DNA of 6,195 nt from Gammaproteobacteria bacterium (GTDB lineage Bacteria > Pseudomonadota > Gammaproteobacteria > Burkholderiales > Thiobacillaceae), in the NCBI GenBank assembly GCA_018820745.1, contig JAHJNP010000012.1, positions 1 to 6,195 of the forward strand, given 5' to 3'. Below the pieces are notes generated by a model, which was given only the letters and a program-made list of their open reading frames with translations, did no database searches and was not told where the DNA came from. Both the position numbers and the translations under genes were made by a program. Positions 1 to 6,195 of the stretch are shown piece after piece. How positions within the stretch are numbered: position 1 is the first letter of the stretch; each line of letters starts with the position of its first letter.

Positions 1-556
1 AGAACAACAGCGTCTGACGCTCTTTCGGGCAGCGCGCGGCGATGGCCTTGATGTCGTCGACAAAACCCATGTCGAGCATGCGGTCGGCTTCGTCGAGCAC
101 CAGCACTTCCAGGCGCGAGAAGTCGATCTTGCCACGCTCCAGATGGTCGATCAGGCGACCCGGGGTCGCCACCACCACGTCCACCGGCTGGGACAGGCGC
201 TTCAACTGCAGGCCGTACGGCGAGCCGCCGACCAGGCACGCGGTGCGGAAGCGGCGCACCTCGTTGCCATAGGTGATGGCCGCTTTTTCGACCTGCTGCG
301 CGAGTTCGCGCGTCGGCGTCAGCACCAGCACGCGCGGGCCCATGCCTTTGCCGGTCGACTCGACCAGCAGACGCTGGATTGACGGCAACATGAATGCTGC
401 GGTCTTGCCGCTGCCGGTGTGCGACGACACCAGCAGATCGCGGCCGGTCAGCGCGGCGGGAATCGCCTGCTGCTGCACCGGCGTGGCGTTTTCGTAGCCC
501 GAAGCCAACACGGATTTAAGGAGAAGGGGATCAAGCCCAAGTTCGGAAAAGCTCAT
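1..556 (-). CDS. DEAD-box ATP-dependent RNA helicase, N-terminal part (truncated by window edge)
   Basis: The first 185 residues of a DEAD-box RNA helicase can be read from an ATG at 554-556 to the window edge. The enzyme unwinds short RNA duplexes with ATP and usually acts in ribosome assembly, RNA decay or cold adaptation. Visible motifs in order are: a Q motif (Phe3, then TPVQ at 25-28), motif I SHTGSGKT at 45-52, motif Ia PTRELAQQ at 81-88, GG at 110-111, motif Ib TPGR at 131-134 and motif II DEAD at 155-158. The sequence stops at QTLLF, just before the expected SAT motif III, so the second RecA-like domain is outside the window. Motif I has Ser where Ala is usual, a conservative change. 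The start is supported by an AAAAAGG ribosome binding site 7 nt upstream. The N-terminus resembles RhlE-type helicases of Betaproteobacteria, but the subfamily cannot be fixed without the C-terminal half. It is preceded by a long non-coding stretch that may be its leader. Confidence 0.95.
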   Translation of the reverse strand, partial: MSFSELGLDPLLLKSVLASGYENATPVQQQAIPAALTGRDLLVSSHTGSGKTAAFMLPSIQRLLVESTGKGMGPRVLVLTPTRELAQQVEKAAITYGNEVRRFRTACLVGGSPYGLQLKRLSQPVDVVVATPGRLIDHLERGKIDFSRLEVLVLDEADRMLDMGFVDDIKAIAARCPKERQTLLF

Positions 557-572
557 GACAATACCTTTTTAG

Positions 573-588
573 TGCGCTCAAACGCGCA
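573..588 (-). repeat. Small stem-loop just before the helicase ribosome binding site
   Basis: Arms TGCGC (573-577) and GCGCA (584-588) enclose a 6-base loop. On the minus-strand RNA this hairpin ends only a few bases before the AAAAAGG ribosome binding site, where it could influence ribosome access. The stem is short, so chance cannot be excluded. Confidence 0.3.
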
Positions 589-602
589 AAACAGACCTGC
601 GC

Positions 603-640
603 CCGGTTCAATACCGAACAGGTCATAAAATACGAACCGG
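603..640 (-). repeat. 7-bp inverted repeat upstream of the helicase start
   Basis: Perfect arms CCGGTTC (603-609) and GAACCGG (634-640) are separated by 24 bases. On the minus strand a further GTTC/GAAC pair overlaps one arm, so two alternative stems could compete. It lies about 50-85 nt before the helicase start codon. It could be an mRNA hairpin or a protein-binding site; nothing shows which. Confidence 0.35.
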
Positions 641-689
641 AAAATATGCGGCGTTTGGAATGTACTAATTCCTGCCCGCCCAACGGGTC

Positions 690-708
690 GCGTCGATCAC
701 ATCGGCGC
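690..708. repeat. 8-bp imperfect inverted repeat in the non-coding stretch
   Basis: Arms GCGTCGAT (690-697) and ATCGGCGC (701-708) are separated by CAC. As plus-strand RNA it pairs fully with one G-U wobble; as minus-strand RNA one pair becomes C-A. As DNA it could equally be an operator for a dimeric regulator. No function can be assigned. Confidence 0.35.
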
Positions 709-776
709 CAACCACAAGACTTGTCACTGCCGGCTGTCAGAAATCACCGGAGCACAAAAGAGAGGTCGAAGACGAT

Positions 777-796
777 GGGGCTGTGAGAACAGTCCC
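777..796. repeat. 8-bp hairpin with GAGA tetraloop in the non-coding stretch
   Basis: Arms GGGGCTGT (777-784) and ACAGTCCC (789-796) flank a GAGA loop. Read as plus-strand RNA, all eight pairs form with one G-U wobble, and the loop fits the stable GNRA class. Read as minus-strand RNA the same position is an A-C mismatch. The plus strand therefore folds better, although the flanking genes are transcribed from the minus strand. No T-run follows on either side to mark a standard terminator. Confidence 0.4.
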
Positions 797-850
797 GAGG
801 CACGGCGGCTAAAGCCTGACCTGCCCACTGCTGTATGCACAACTCGACGG

Positions 851-859
851 AGTATATCA
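851..859 (-). promoter_or_regulatory. Putative extended -10 promoter element reading toward the helicase
   Basis: On the minus strand the sequence reads TGATATACT, which is TGn followed by TATACT, a near-consensus extended -10 box for the main sigma factor. No good -35 hexamer is visible at 16-18 nt spacing, which extended -10 promoters can tolerate. It lies about 40 nt past the stop codon of the ABC exporter gene. A start near 844 would be expected. This is the best promoter-like sequence I see in the non-coding stretch; weaker TATTTT boxes lie closer to the helicase at 627-632 and 641-646. Confidence 0.4.
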
Positions 860-897
860 GAAAATGCTGTAATAGGGTGGCCCGGTTTGAAATGGGC

Positions 898-2664
898 TCA
901 GGCGGGGTGGTACAGCTTGTGATAGAGGCCGCCGCGGCCAATCAGCTCATCGTGGCCGCCCGCTTCCACCACGCGGCCGTTCTCGAACACCAGGATGCGG
1001 TCGGCCTGTTTCACCGCCGACAGGCGGTGGGCGATGATGAGCGTGGTACGCCCGCCCAGAAACCCGCTGAGCGCCTGATGCAGGCGTCGTTCGGTGTCGC
1101 TGTCGAGCGCCGAGGGGGCCTCGTCGAGAATGACGATTTCGGGATCGGCGACAATCATGCGCGCGATCGCCAGCCGCTGCCGCTGGCCACCCGACATGCG
1201 CACGCCCTGGCGCCCCACTGCCGTATCCAGTCCGTGCGGCAGCGCGGCGATGAAGTCCTTCAACTGGGCGATCTCCAGCGCCTGCCACAGCACGGCATCG
1301 TCGGCCTCGCGCCCCAGCGTCAGATTGGCGCGCACGCTGTCGTTGAACAACACCGGGTGCTGCAGCACCACGCCGACGTGCTCGCGCACCGTTTCCCAGC
1401 CGATCTCGGTCACCGGCACGCCGCCATACAGAATCTGCCCCGACTTCACCGGATACAGTCCCAGCAGGGCCTGCACCAGGGTCGACTTGCCGCCGCCGGA
1501 GGCGCCCACCAGCGCCACCTTCTCGCCGGCCCCCACCGTGAGGCTGACGTCGTCGAGCACGGCTTCGCCCTCGTCATAGGCAAAACTCACATGGTCGAGC
1601 GCAATGCCGACAGTGGGCTGGCCGGCGAAGGGGTCGCGCAACGCCGGATGCTGCGGTTCGCTGCGAAGGCCAAGCAGCGCGTTGATCCGTCCCAGCGCGG
1701 CGTTGGCGGCGTACCAGGCATACTGCATGTTCACCAGTTCCTGCACCGGCGTCATCATGAACCACAGGTAGCCGAACACCGCCAGCATCTGGCCGATGGA
1801 GAGATCGGAAAACACCACCATCAGCATCGCGCCGGCGCGGAAGGCGTCGAAGCCGGCAAGAAACACGAAGAAGGAAAACCGGCTCATCGCATCCGACTTC
1901 CAGGCGAACGCCGCCGCATGCTGGCGGATATCGGCGGCCTTGTCGGTCACGCGCGCCAGGTAATGCTTCTCGCGGTTCATCGCGCGGATCTGGGTCAAGG
2001 CATCGAGCGTTTCGGAGAGCGCATCCTGAAACACCTCGAAGGCGCGGTTCTCGAACTTTTTCAGGTCCTTCACCCGCTTGCCGAGCCGGGTCGAAAACAG
2101 GATCACGACGGGATTCAGCAGCAGGATGAATAGCGCCAGCTGCCAGTGCATCCAGAACAGCACGGCGGCGACGCCGACCAGGGTCAGCACCGACACCACC
2201 AGGCCCGAAACCGAGGCACCGAGGAAGCTGTCGATCGCATTCAGGTCGGTCACGAAATGCGACGTCACCCGCCCTGCGCCCACCGTCTCGAACTGCGACA
2301 GCGCGATGCGCGACAGGCGGTTCAGCATGCGCACCCGGATGCGGAACACCACCTCCTTGGCCAGCAGCGAAAACGTCCGCCCCTGCCACACGTTGAGCAG
2401 GATGGCCGTCAGTCGCAGCGCCACCGTCAGCAGCAGCGCCGCGCCGATAAACAGCACCGGGCCGTGCCACGCGGCTGGAAACCACGCCCCGATGGCGGCG
2501 ACCATTTTGCCCGGATGCTGCAGCAGGACCTCGTCGACCATCAGCGGCAGCAAGAGCGGCACCGGCACCGCGGCCATGACGGCCAGCAATGCAATGAGGT
2601 TGGCCTGCAGCAGGCGCGCGCGATGGATCTTGAGCTCGTCGGCGATGCCGCGCCAGGTCAGCAT
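898..2664 (-). CDS. ABC exporter half-transporter, membrane domain fused to ATPase
   Basis: A 588-residue inner-membrane ABC exporter subunit, expected to work as a homodimer or with a partner, using ATP to move a substrate outward. The N-terminal half (about 1-310) has six hydrophobic segments near residues 22-42, 70-90, 150-170, 175-192, 264-285 and 290-306. The ATPase domain covers about 350-588. It has an A-loop Tyr363, Walker A GASGGGKST at 387-395, Q-loop Gln435, signature SGGQ at 491-494, Walker B ILDE ending at Glu515 and switch His546. All catalytic residues are present. The D-loop region reads DEAPSALD rather than the usual DEATSALD. The length is normal for MsbA-like or multidrug-type half exporters. 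The substrate cannot be inferred. I chose the ATG at 2664 because an AGGA sits 9 nt upstream; a TTG at 2673 in frame is directly next to that AGGA and too close. The gene follows mnmE by 73 bp on the same strand and may be co-transcribed. Confidence 0.93.
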   Translation of the reverse strand: MLTWRGIADELKIHRARLLQANLIALLAVMAAVPVPLLLPLMVDEVLLQHPGKMVAAIGAWFPAAWHGPVLFIGAALLLTVALRLTAILLNVWQGRTFSLLAKEVVFRIRVRMLNRLSRIALSQFETVGAGRVTSHFVTDLNAIDSFLGASVSGLVVSVLTLVGVAAVLFWMHWQLALFILLLNPVVILFSTRLGKRVKDLKKFENRAFEVFQDALSETLDALTQIRAMNREKHYLARVTDKAADIRQHAAAFAWKSDAMSRFSFFVFLAGFDAFRAGAMLMVVFSDLSIGQMLAVFGYLWFMMTPVQELVNMQYAWYAANAALGRINALLGLRSEPQHPALRDPFAGQPTVGIALDHVSFAYDEGEAVLDDVSLTVGAGEKVALVGASGGGKSTLVQALLGLYPVKSGQILYGGVPVTEIGWETVREHVGVVLQHPVLFNDSVRANLTLGREADDAVLWQALEIAQLKDFIAALPHGLDTAVGRQGVRMSGGQRQRLAIARMIVADPEIVILDEAPSALDSDTERRLHQALSGFLGGRTTLIIAHRLSAVKQADRILVFENGRVVEAGGHDELIGRGGLYHKLYHPA

Positions 2665-2701
2665 GACTGACAATCCTGAGAGAGGGAAAACGTTTCAAGC
2701 A

Positions 2702-2740
2702 TAAGCACTGACGCCCGCGGGGAAAAGTCCTGGGCGCTTA
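2702..2740 (-). repeat. Possible hairpin between mnmE and the ABC exporter gene
   Basis: The outer arms TAAGC (2702-2706) and GCTTA (2736-2740) pair perfectly, and inside them GCCC (2713-2716) pairs with GGGC (2732-2735), leaving a 6-base bulge. The structure includes the mnmE stop codon. No strong run of T follows on the minus strand, so it is not a clear intrinsic terminator. It could reduce read-through into the exporter gene or protect the upstream mRNA end. Confidence 0.35.
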
Positions 2741-4078
2741 CTTGCCAATGCAGAACTTGCTGAAGATTTCGCCCAGCAGATCGTCGGCAGTGAATTCGCC
2801 GGTGATTTCCGACAGCGCGGCCTGCGCCAGCCGCAGTTCCTCGGCAAACAGCTCGAGTTGTGCGGCCGACGCGCGCGCTGCGGCAAGGTGGCCGGCGGCA
2901 CGTTCGAGCGCGTCGAGATGGCGCGCGCGCGCCATGAAGGCGCCCTCGCCCGCCGCCTGCCAGCCGGCCGCTTCAAGCAGCTTTGCGCGCAGCAGCTCGA
3001 TCCCGGCGCCGGATTTGGCGGACAGCCAGACTTCGTCACCCACCGCGCGCGGCGCATCAAAGGTGACGTCGATCTTGTTGTGGAGGGTCAGCCGCGCCAC
3101 GCCGGGCAAACGCTGCAGGATCGCCGCCTCGCGTTCGCCAACGCCGTGCGCAGCGTCCACCAGCAGCAATGCCACATCAGCCTTTTCCACCGCCGCCCAG
3201 GTACGGGCGATGCCGAGCCGCTCGACCGGGTCGTCGGTATCACGCAGGCCGGCGGTGTCGATGAGATGCAGCGGCACGCCCTCGATCTGGATCGCCTCGC
3301 GCACGGTGTCGCGCGTGGTGCCGGCAATCTCGGTGACGATCGCCGCCTCGAATCCGGCCAGCTGATTCATCAGGCTCGACTTGCCGACGTTCGGCTGACC
3401 GATCAGCACCACCGTCAGGCCTTCACGCAGCAATGCGCCCTGCCTTGCCTGGGAACGCACTGCCCGCAAGCCGGCATCGATGACGTCCAGACGGCCGAAG
3501 GCGTCGGCGTCGCGCAGGAAATCGATTTCTTCTTCGGGAAAATCCAGCGTGGCTTCGACCAGCATGCGCAGGCGGGTCAGCGCCTCGACCAGCTCGGCAA
3601 TCCGCGCCGAGAAGGCGCCCGACAGCGAGCGCATGGCCGAGCGTGCGGCTTCGGCGGACGCGGCGTCGATCAGGTCGGCCACCGCCTCGGCCTGCGCCAG
3701 ATCGAGCTTGCCGTTGAGAAACGCACGCCGGGAGAACTCGCCCGGCTCGGCCAGCCGCGCACCCAACTCGATGCAGCGCTGCAGGATCAGATTGAGCACC
3801 ACCGGCCCGCCGTGCCCCTGCAGCTCCAGCACGTTTTCGCCGGTGAATGAGTGCGGCGCGGCAAAATAGAGCGCGATGCCCTCGTCGAGCACCTCGCCAT
3901 CGTCATCGAGAAAACGGGTAAAGGCAGCGCGGCGCGGCTCAGGTACACGTCCTAGAATCGCTGCGGCAAGCGCGGCCATTTCCGCACCCGACACCCGAAC
4001 CACCCCCACCCCACCGCGCCCGGGGGCGGTGGCGATGGCGGCAATCAGCTCAGGTCTTGGCGGAGGCAGGTTTGTCAC
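2738..4078 (-). CDS. mnmE: tRNA uridine-5-carboxymethylaminomethyl modification GTPase MnmE
   Basis: MnmE (also called TrmE) works with MnmG to modify uridine 34, the wobble base, of certain tRNAs, using GTP and a tetrahydrofolate-derived one-carbon unit. The 446-residue product has the usual length. The N-terminal folate-binding domain starts with the typical [12 protein letters not shown]. The inserted G domain shows G1 GQPNVGKSS at 227-235, G2 GTTRD at 253-257, G3 DTAGL at 274-278 and G4 NKID at 334-337. The protein ends in CIGK, the conserved C-terminal motif whose Cys is needed for tRNA modification. There is no ATG at the start. I prefer GTG at 4076-4078 because AGGCAGG lies 9 nt upstream; a TTG at 4087 is the alternative and would add three residues. 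The start overlaps the end of yidC by 29 bp, which suggests coupled translation. The neighbourhood matches the conserved rpmH-rnpA-yidC-mnmE order. Confidence 0.97.
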   Translation of the reverse strand: MTNLPPPRPELIAAIATAPGRGGVGVVRVSGAEMAALAAAILGRVPEPRRAAFTRFLDDDGEVLDEGIALYFAAPHSFTGENVLELQGHGGPVVLNLILQRCIELGARLAEPGEFSRRAFLNGKLDLAQAEAVADLIDAASAEAARSAMRSLSGAFSARIAELVEALTRLRMLVEATLDFPEEEIDFLRDADAFGRLDVIDAGLRAVRSQARQGALLREGLTVVLIGQPNVGKSSLMNQLAGFEAAIVTEIAGTTRDTVREAIQIEGVPLHLIDTAGLRDTDDPVERLGIARTWAAVEKADVALLLVDAAHGVGEREAAILQRLPGVARLTLHNKIDVTFDAPRAVGDEVWLSAKSGAGIELLRAKLLEAAGWQAAGEGAFMARARHLDALERAAGHLAAARASAAQLELFAEELRLAQAALSEITGEFTADDLLGEIFSKFCIGK

Positions 4079-5690
4079 CGCCCACAACCTGCCTGTTGAT
4101 CATCCACTGCTGTGCGATCGACAGGATGTTGTTGACGACCCAGTACAACACCAGGCCAGCCGGGAAGAAAATGAACATCACGGTGAACGCCACCGGCATG
4201 ATCATCATGATCTTGGCCTGCATCGGGTCCATCGGCTGCGGGTTCAGCTTGACCTGCAGGATCGAGGTGATGCCCATGATGACGGGCAGGATGTACCACG
4301 GATCAGGCGCGGTCAGGTCGGTGATCCAGCCCAGCCAGGGCGCACCGCGCATTTCGACCGCCGCGAGCAGCACCCAGTACAGTGCGATGAACACCGGAAT
4401 CTGGATCAGGATGGGCAGACAGCCGCCGAGCGGATTGATTTTCTCGGTCTTGTACATCTCCGCCATCGACTGATGCAGTTTGGCACGGTCGTCGCCGTAG
4501 GTTTCTTTCAGCTTCTGCAGGCGCGGCGTCAGCTTCTTCATCTTGGCCATCGACCTGTAGCCGGCCGCCGACAGCGGGTACAGCGCCAGCTTGAGGAGGA
4601 AGGTCAGGATGATGATGGCCCAGCCCCAGTTGCCGACCAGTCGCTCGATTTTTTCCAGCGACCAGAATATCGGATAGGCCAGCGGCGTGAGCCAGCCGTA
4701 GTCGCGCACCAGGTCCAGCCCGGGTGCGGCTTTTTCCAGCACGGTCTGGGTTTGCGGTCCGGCATACAGCGGCACGGTGAACGTCTTTTGCTGGCCGGGT
4801 TCGAGCGTGCCTTCGGCCACGATCACCCCTGCTGAATACAGGCCGCCGCCCAATGCGCGCGCGTAATACTCGCGCTTGGCACTGCCCTCGGGCAGCCAGG
4901 CCGACACGAAGTGGTGCTGCACCATCCCGACCCAACCATTGTCCGCGGTTTTCTGAAAATCGGCCTTGCCTTCCTGAATGTCCTTGAACGCGACCTTCTG
5001 AAATTTCTCAGCGTCTGTGTAAAAAGCCGGGCCCGTATAAGAGTGGATGAAGAAGGATTCGCCGCGTGGCGCTTCGCCATGACGGGTGAACTGGTAATAG
5101 GGGGTCAGATCAATGGGCTCGGTGCCGCCGTTGATGACTCGGGTTCTGACGGCGATCTGATAGCTGCCGCGCTTGAAAATATAGGTTTTTTCGACGCGCA
5201 CGCCGGTGGCGGGGTCGTTCCATACCAGCGGAACTTCCAGCTGCACCGCACCGCCGGTCAGGCGATAGGTGCCGGGGTTGAGCTGGAATTCGCTGCGGTG
5301 CGTCGGCAGGCCTTCCCCAACCAGGCCGCTTTGCGCCAGATAAGCTTGCGTTTGGCTGTCCTCGAACAGGGTGAAAACCTGGTTCTTGTCTTCGGTTCCG
5401 CGATACGGCAGCAATTGCAGCTCGCGCAGGTCGCCGCCGTTGCCATCGATGGTGGCGCGCAACACGTCGGTTTCCACAATGGCGCGCGGGCCCCTGCCAA
5501 AACCGGTAGATGGCGTTGCGGGTGGCACGGTCGCTTTCAGCGCCTCACTGGGCGTTGGCGCACCTGTTGCCGGGGCCGTCGTCGCGGAGGGGGCGACCGG
5601 CACCGGCACGTTTTTGTCCTGCCAGGCTTCCCATAACAAAAGCAGCGAAAAGGAAAAGACAATAAAAAGGATCAGCCGCTGGTTATCCAT
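4050..5690 (-). CDS. yidC: Membrane protein insertase YidC (Oxa1 family)
   Basis: YidC inserts and folds proteins in the inner membrane, alone or with the Sec translocon. The 546-residue product has the Gram-negative layout. A first membrane segment lies at about 5-20. A Pro/Ala/Thr-rich linker (about 29-64) and a large periplasmic domain (about 65-335) follow. The conserved C-terminal core has five membrane segments near 353-373, 427-445, 463-479, 493-509 and 510-526. Arg379 in AGYRSMAKM corresponds to the groove arginine needed for substrate insertion (Arg366 in E. coli). The cytoplasmic loop 380-420 is charged, and the tail ends in a short Lys-containing stretch. The start at ATG 5688-5690 gives the family-typical MDNQR beginning. 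An in-frame ATG at 5754-5756 would add 22 polar residues inside rnpA and is unlikely. No good ribosome binding site precedes the chosen ATG, so coupling to rnpA 14 bp upstream is plausible. Its end overlaps mnmE. Confidence 0.97.
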   Translation of the reverse strand: MDNQRLILFIVFSFSLLLLWEAWQDKNVPVPVAPSATTAPATGAPTPSEALKATVPPATPSTGFGRGPRAIVETDVLRATIDGNGGDLRELQLLPYRGTEDKNQVFTLFEDSQTQAYLAQSGLVGEGLPTHRSEFQLNPGTYRLTGGAVQLEVPLVWNDPATGVRVEKTYIFKRGSYQIAVRTRVINGGTEPIDLTPYYQFTRHGEAPRGESFFIHSYTGPAFYTDAEKFQKVAFKDIQEGKADFQKTADNGWVGMVQHHFVSAWLPEGSAKREYYARALGGGLYSAGVIVAEGTLEPGQQKTFTVPLYAGPQTQTVLEKAAPGLDLVRDYGWLTPLAYPIFWSLEKIERLVGNWGWAIIILTFLLKLALYPLSAAGYRSMAKMKKLTPRLQKLKETYGDDRAKLHQSMAEMYKTEKINPLGGCLPILIQIPVFIALYWVLLAAVEMRGAPWLGWITDLTAPDPWYILPVIMGITSILQVKLNPQPMDPMQAKIMMIMPVAFTVMFIFFPAGLVLYWVVNNILSIAQQWMINRQVVGGDKPASAKT

Positions 5691-5704
5691 GAGACGGGAC
5701 GCGT

Positions 5705-6091
5705 TTAGTTGGAAGAGTGTGCCGGCGCGATTTCGCCCACCGGGGCCATTGGCCATTTTGCCATGGCACGGTTGCCGGCACGTTTAAAGGTGCGTGACAA
5801 ATCGCGTGCCTCGTCGCCGGGAACCGGCTTGGCGATCAGGCGAACGACGAAATCGCATGCAGGAAGCTCCGGCAGAACCTGCCGGAAACTTTCCCGCACA
5901 CAGCGCTTGACGCGGTTGCGGTCTACCGCACGCGCGAGCAGGCGCTTGGCAATCACCATCCCCAAGCGTGGATATCCCACCGGGTTTGGCCGCGCCATCA
6001 CCACCACATAGTCGGTCCGGGCGCGCTGGTTGTCGGCAAACACCCGATCAAAATCGGCCTTGGCAACCAGCCGCGCGTCGCGCAGGCGCAC
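5705..6091 (-). CDS. rnpA: Ribonuclease P protein component
   Basis: This is the small basic protein that binds the RNase P RNA and helps it remove 5' leaders from precursor tRNAs. The 128-residue product shows the expected N-terminal pattern RLVAKADFDRVF at 7-18 and the signature helix RAVDRNRVKRCVRESFR at 54-70, which contains the RNR motif. Length is normal for the family. The start is GTG at 6089-6091; no ATG is available in frame upstream, and only a CTG overlapping the rpmH stop lies further up. The tail after about residue 108 is proline- and alanine-containing and unlike the usual basic end. It follows rpmH by 17 bp and precedes yidC by 14 bp, so all three are probably on one transcript. 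The gene yidD, usual at this point, is absent. Confidence 0.95.
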   Translation of the reverse strand: MRLRDARLVAKADFDRVFADNQRARTDYVVVMARPNPVGYPRLGMVIAKRLLARAVDRNRVKRCVRESFRQVLPELPACDFVVRLIAKPVPGDEARDLSRTFKRAGNRAMAKWPMAPVGEIAPAHSSN

Positions 6092-6108
6092 GCCGCGGGG
6101 CGTGTCGG

Positions 6109-6195
6109 TCAGACTGCCAGACGCTCGCGGCCCTTGGCGCGGCGCGCGTTGATGATGGCACGGCCGGCCTTGGTCTTCATGCGGGCGCGGAAACC
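6109..6195 (-). CDS. rpmH: 50S ribosomal protein L34, C-terminal part (truncated by window edge)
   Basis: The last 28 residues of L34 are visible, from GFRARMKTKAGR through INARRAKGRERLAV to a TGA stop at 6109-6111. L34 is a very small, basic protein of the large ribosomal subunit, normally about 44 residues, so roughly 16 N-terminal residues lie beyond the window edge. It is the first gene of the conserved cluster and its promoter must be outside the window. The visible residues match the family closely, so the call is secure despite the short length. Confidence 0.95.
   Translation of the reverse strand, partial: GFRARMKTKAGRAIINARRAKGRERLAV

Larger units (their letters stand above)
557..844 (-). 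promoter_or_regulatory. Possible long structured 5' leader of the helicase gene (or small RNA)
   Basis: No convincing protein gene is present between the exporter stop (898) and the helicase start (556). If transcription starts from the extended -10 sequence at 851-859, the helicase mRNA would have a leader of roughly 290 nt. Several inverted repeats lie in it: 777-784 with 789-796, 690-697 with 701-708, 603-609 with 634-640, 573-577 with 584-588, and 798-802 with 822-826 around a GGC/GCC mini-stem at 807-816. Long structured leaders that respond to cold or to the helicase itself are known for some DEAD-box genes such as E. coli deaD; applying that here is inference. I recognise no known riboswitch or small-RNA family in it. 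Confidence 0.3.

Noticed and set aside
603..640. GGTTCAATACC resembling a tRNA T-loop
   Set aside because: Only three stem pairs form around the loop and no acceptor, D or anticodon arm is present.
811..826. AAGCCTGACCTGCC on the plus strand, resembling the B12 box of cobalamin riboswitches
   Set aside because: The central AGGAGA part of the box is missing and none of the other conserved riboswitch elements are found upstream.
880..900. Possible terminator after the exporter stop (GCCC/GGGC arms)
   Set aside because: The stem is only 4 bp with a 10-base loop and has no T-run after it.
744..941. Small 65-codon open frame on the minus strand spanning the exporter end and the non-coding stretch
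   Set aside because: It overlaps the end of the exporter gene in another frame, has no clear ribosome binding site and no family resemblance.
835..2133. Long open frame of 432 codons on the plus strand
   Set aside because: It lies antisense to the ABC exporter, is rich in His, Gln and Arg as expected from GC-rich reverse-strand translation, and shows no recognisable domain.
2667..2696. Promoter-like TTGAAA followed 17 nt later by GATTGT on the minus strand before the exporter gene
   Set aside because: The -10 part is weak and overlaps the ribosome binding site, so a start there would remove it from the mRNA.
2858..3850. Open frame of 330 codons on the plus strand
   Set aside because: It is fully antisense to mnmE, whose motifs are unmistakable, and has the same low-information His/Gln/Arg-rich composition.

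Overview
The window looks like a stretch of a GC-rich betaproteobacterial chromosome. YidC, MnmE, RnpA and L34 all resemble that class, and the exact genus cannot be read from the sequence. All six genes lie on the minus strand, so transcription runs from the right edge to the left. Gene order in that direction is rpmH (5' part cut off) - rnpA - yidC - mnmE - ABC exporter - about 340 bp without a gene - DEAD-box RNA helicase (3' part cut off).

The right half (2738-6195) is the conserved rpmH-rnpA-yidC-mnmE cluster that in many bacteria sits near dnaA and the replication origin; neither dnaA nor an origin lies inside this window. The cluster is tightly packed. rpmH and rnpA are 17 bp apart, rnpA and yidC are 14 bp apart, and yidC and mnmE overlap. 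This fits one transcript carrying ribosomal protein L34, the protein subunit of RNase P, the membrane insertase YidC and the tRNA wobble-uridine modification GTPase MnmE. The small gene yidD, which usually separates rnpA from yidC, is missing and there is no room for it.

The left half starts with a 64-73 bp gap holding a possible hairpin. A complete half-size ABC exporter (membrane domain fused to ATPase) follows, with unknown substrate. The non-coding stretch 557-897 lies between the exporter stop and the helicase start. It holds an extended -10 sequence at its far end and several inverted repeats, so a long structured 5' leader for the helicase, or a small RNA, is possible. The helicase has a clear Q motif and motifs I, Ia, Ib and II, and is cut by the window edge just before motif III.

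I found no mobile element, CRISPR array, tRNA or rRNA gene, and no clear sign of a new defence or biosynthetic system. The points most worth checking are the loss of yidD, the long non-coding leader and the non-ATG starts of rnpA and mnmE.
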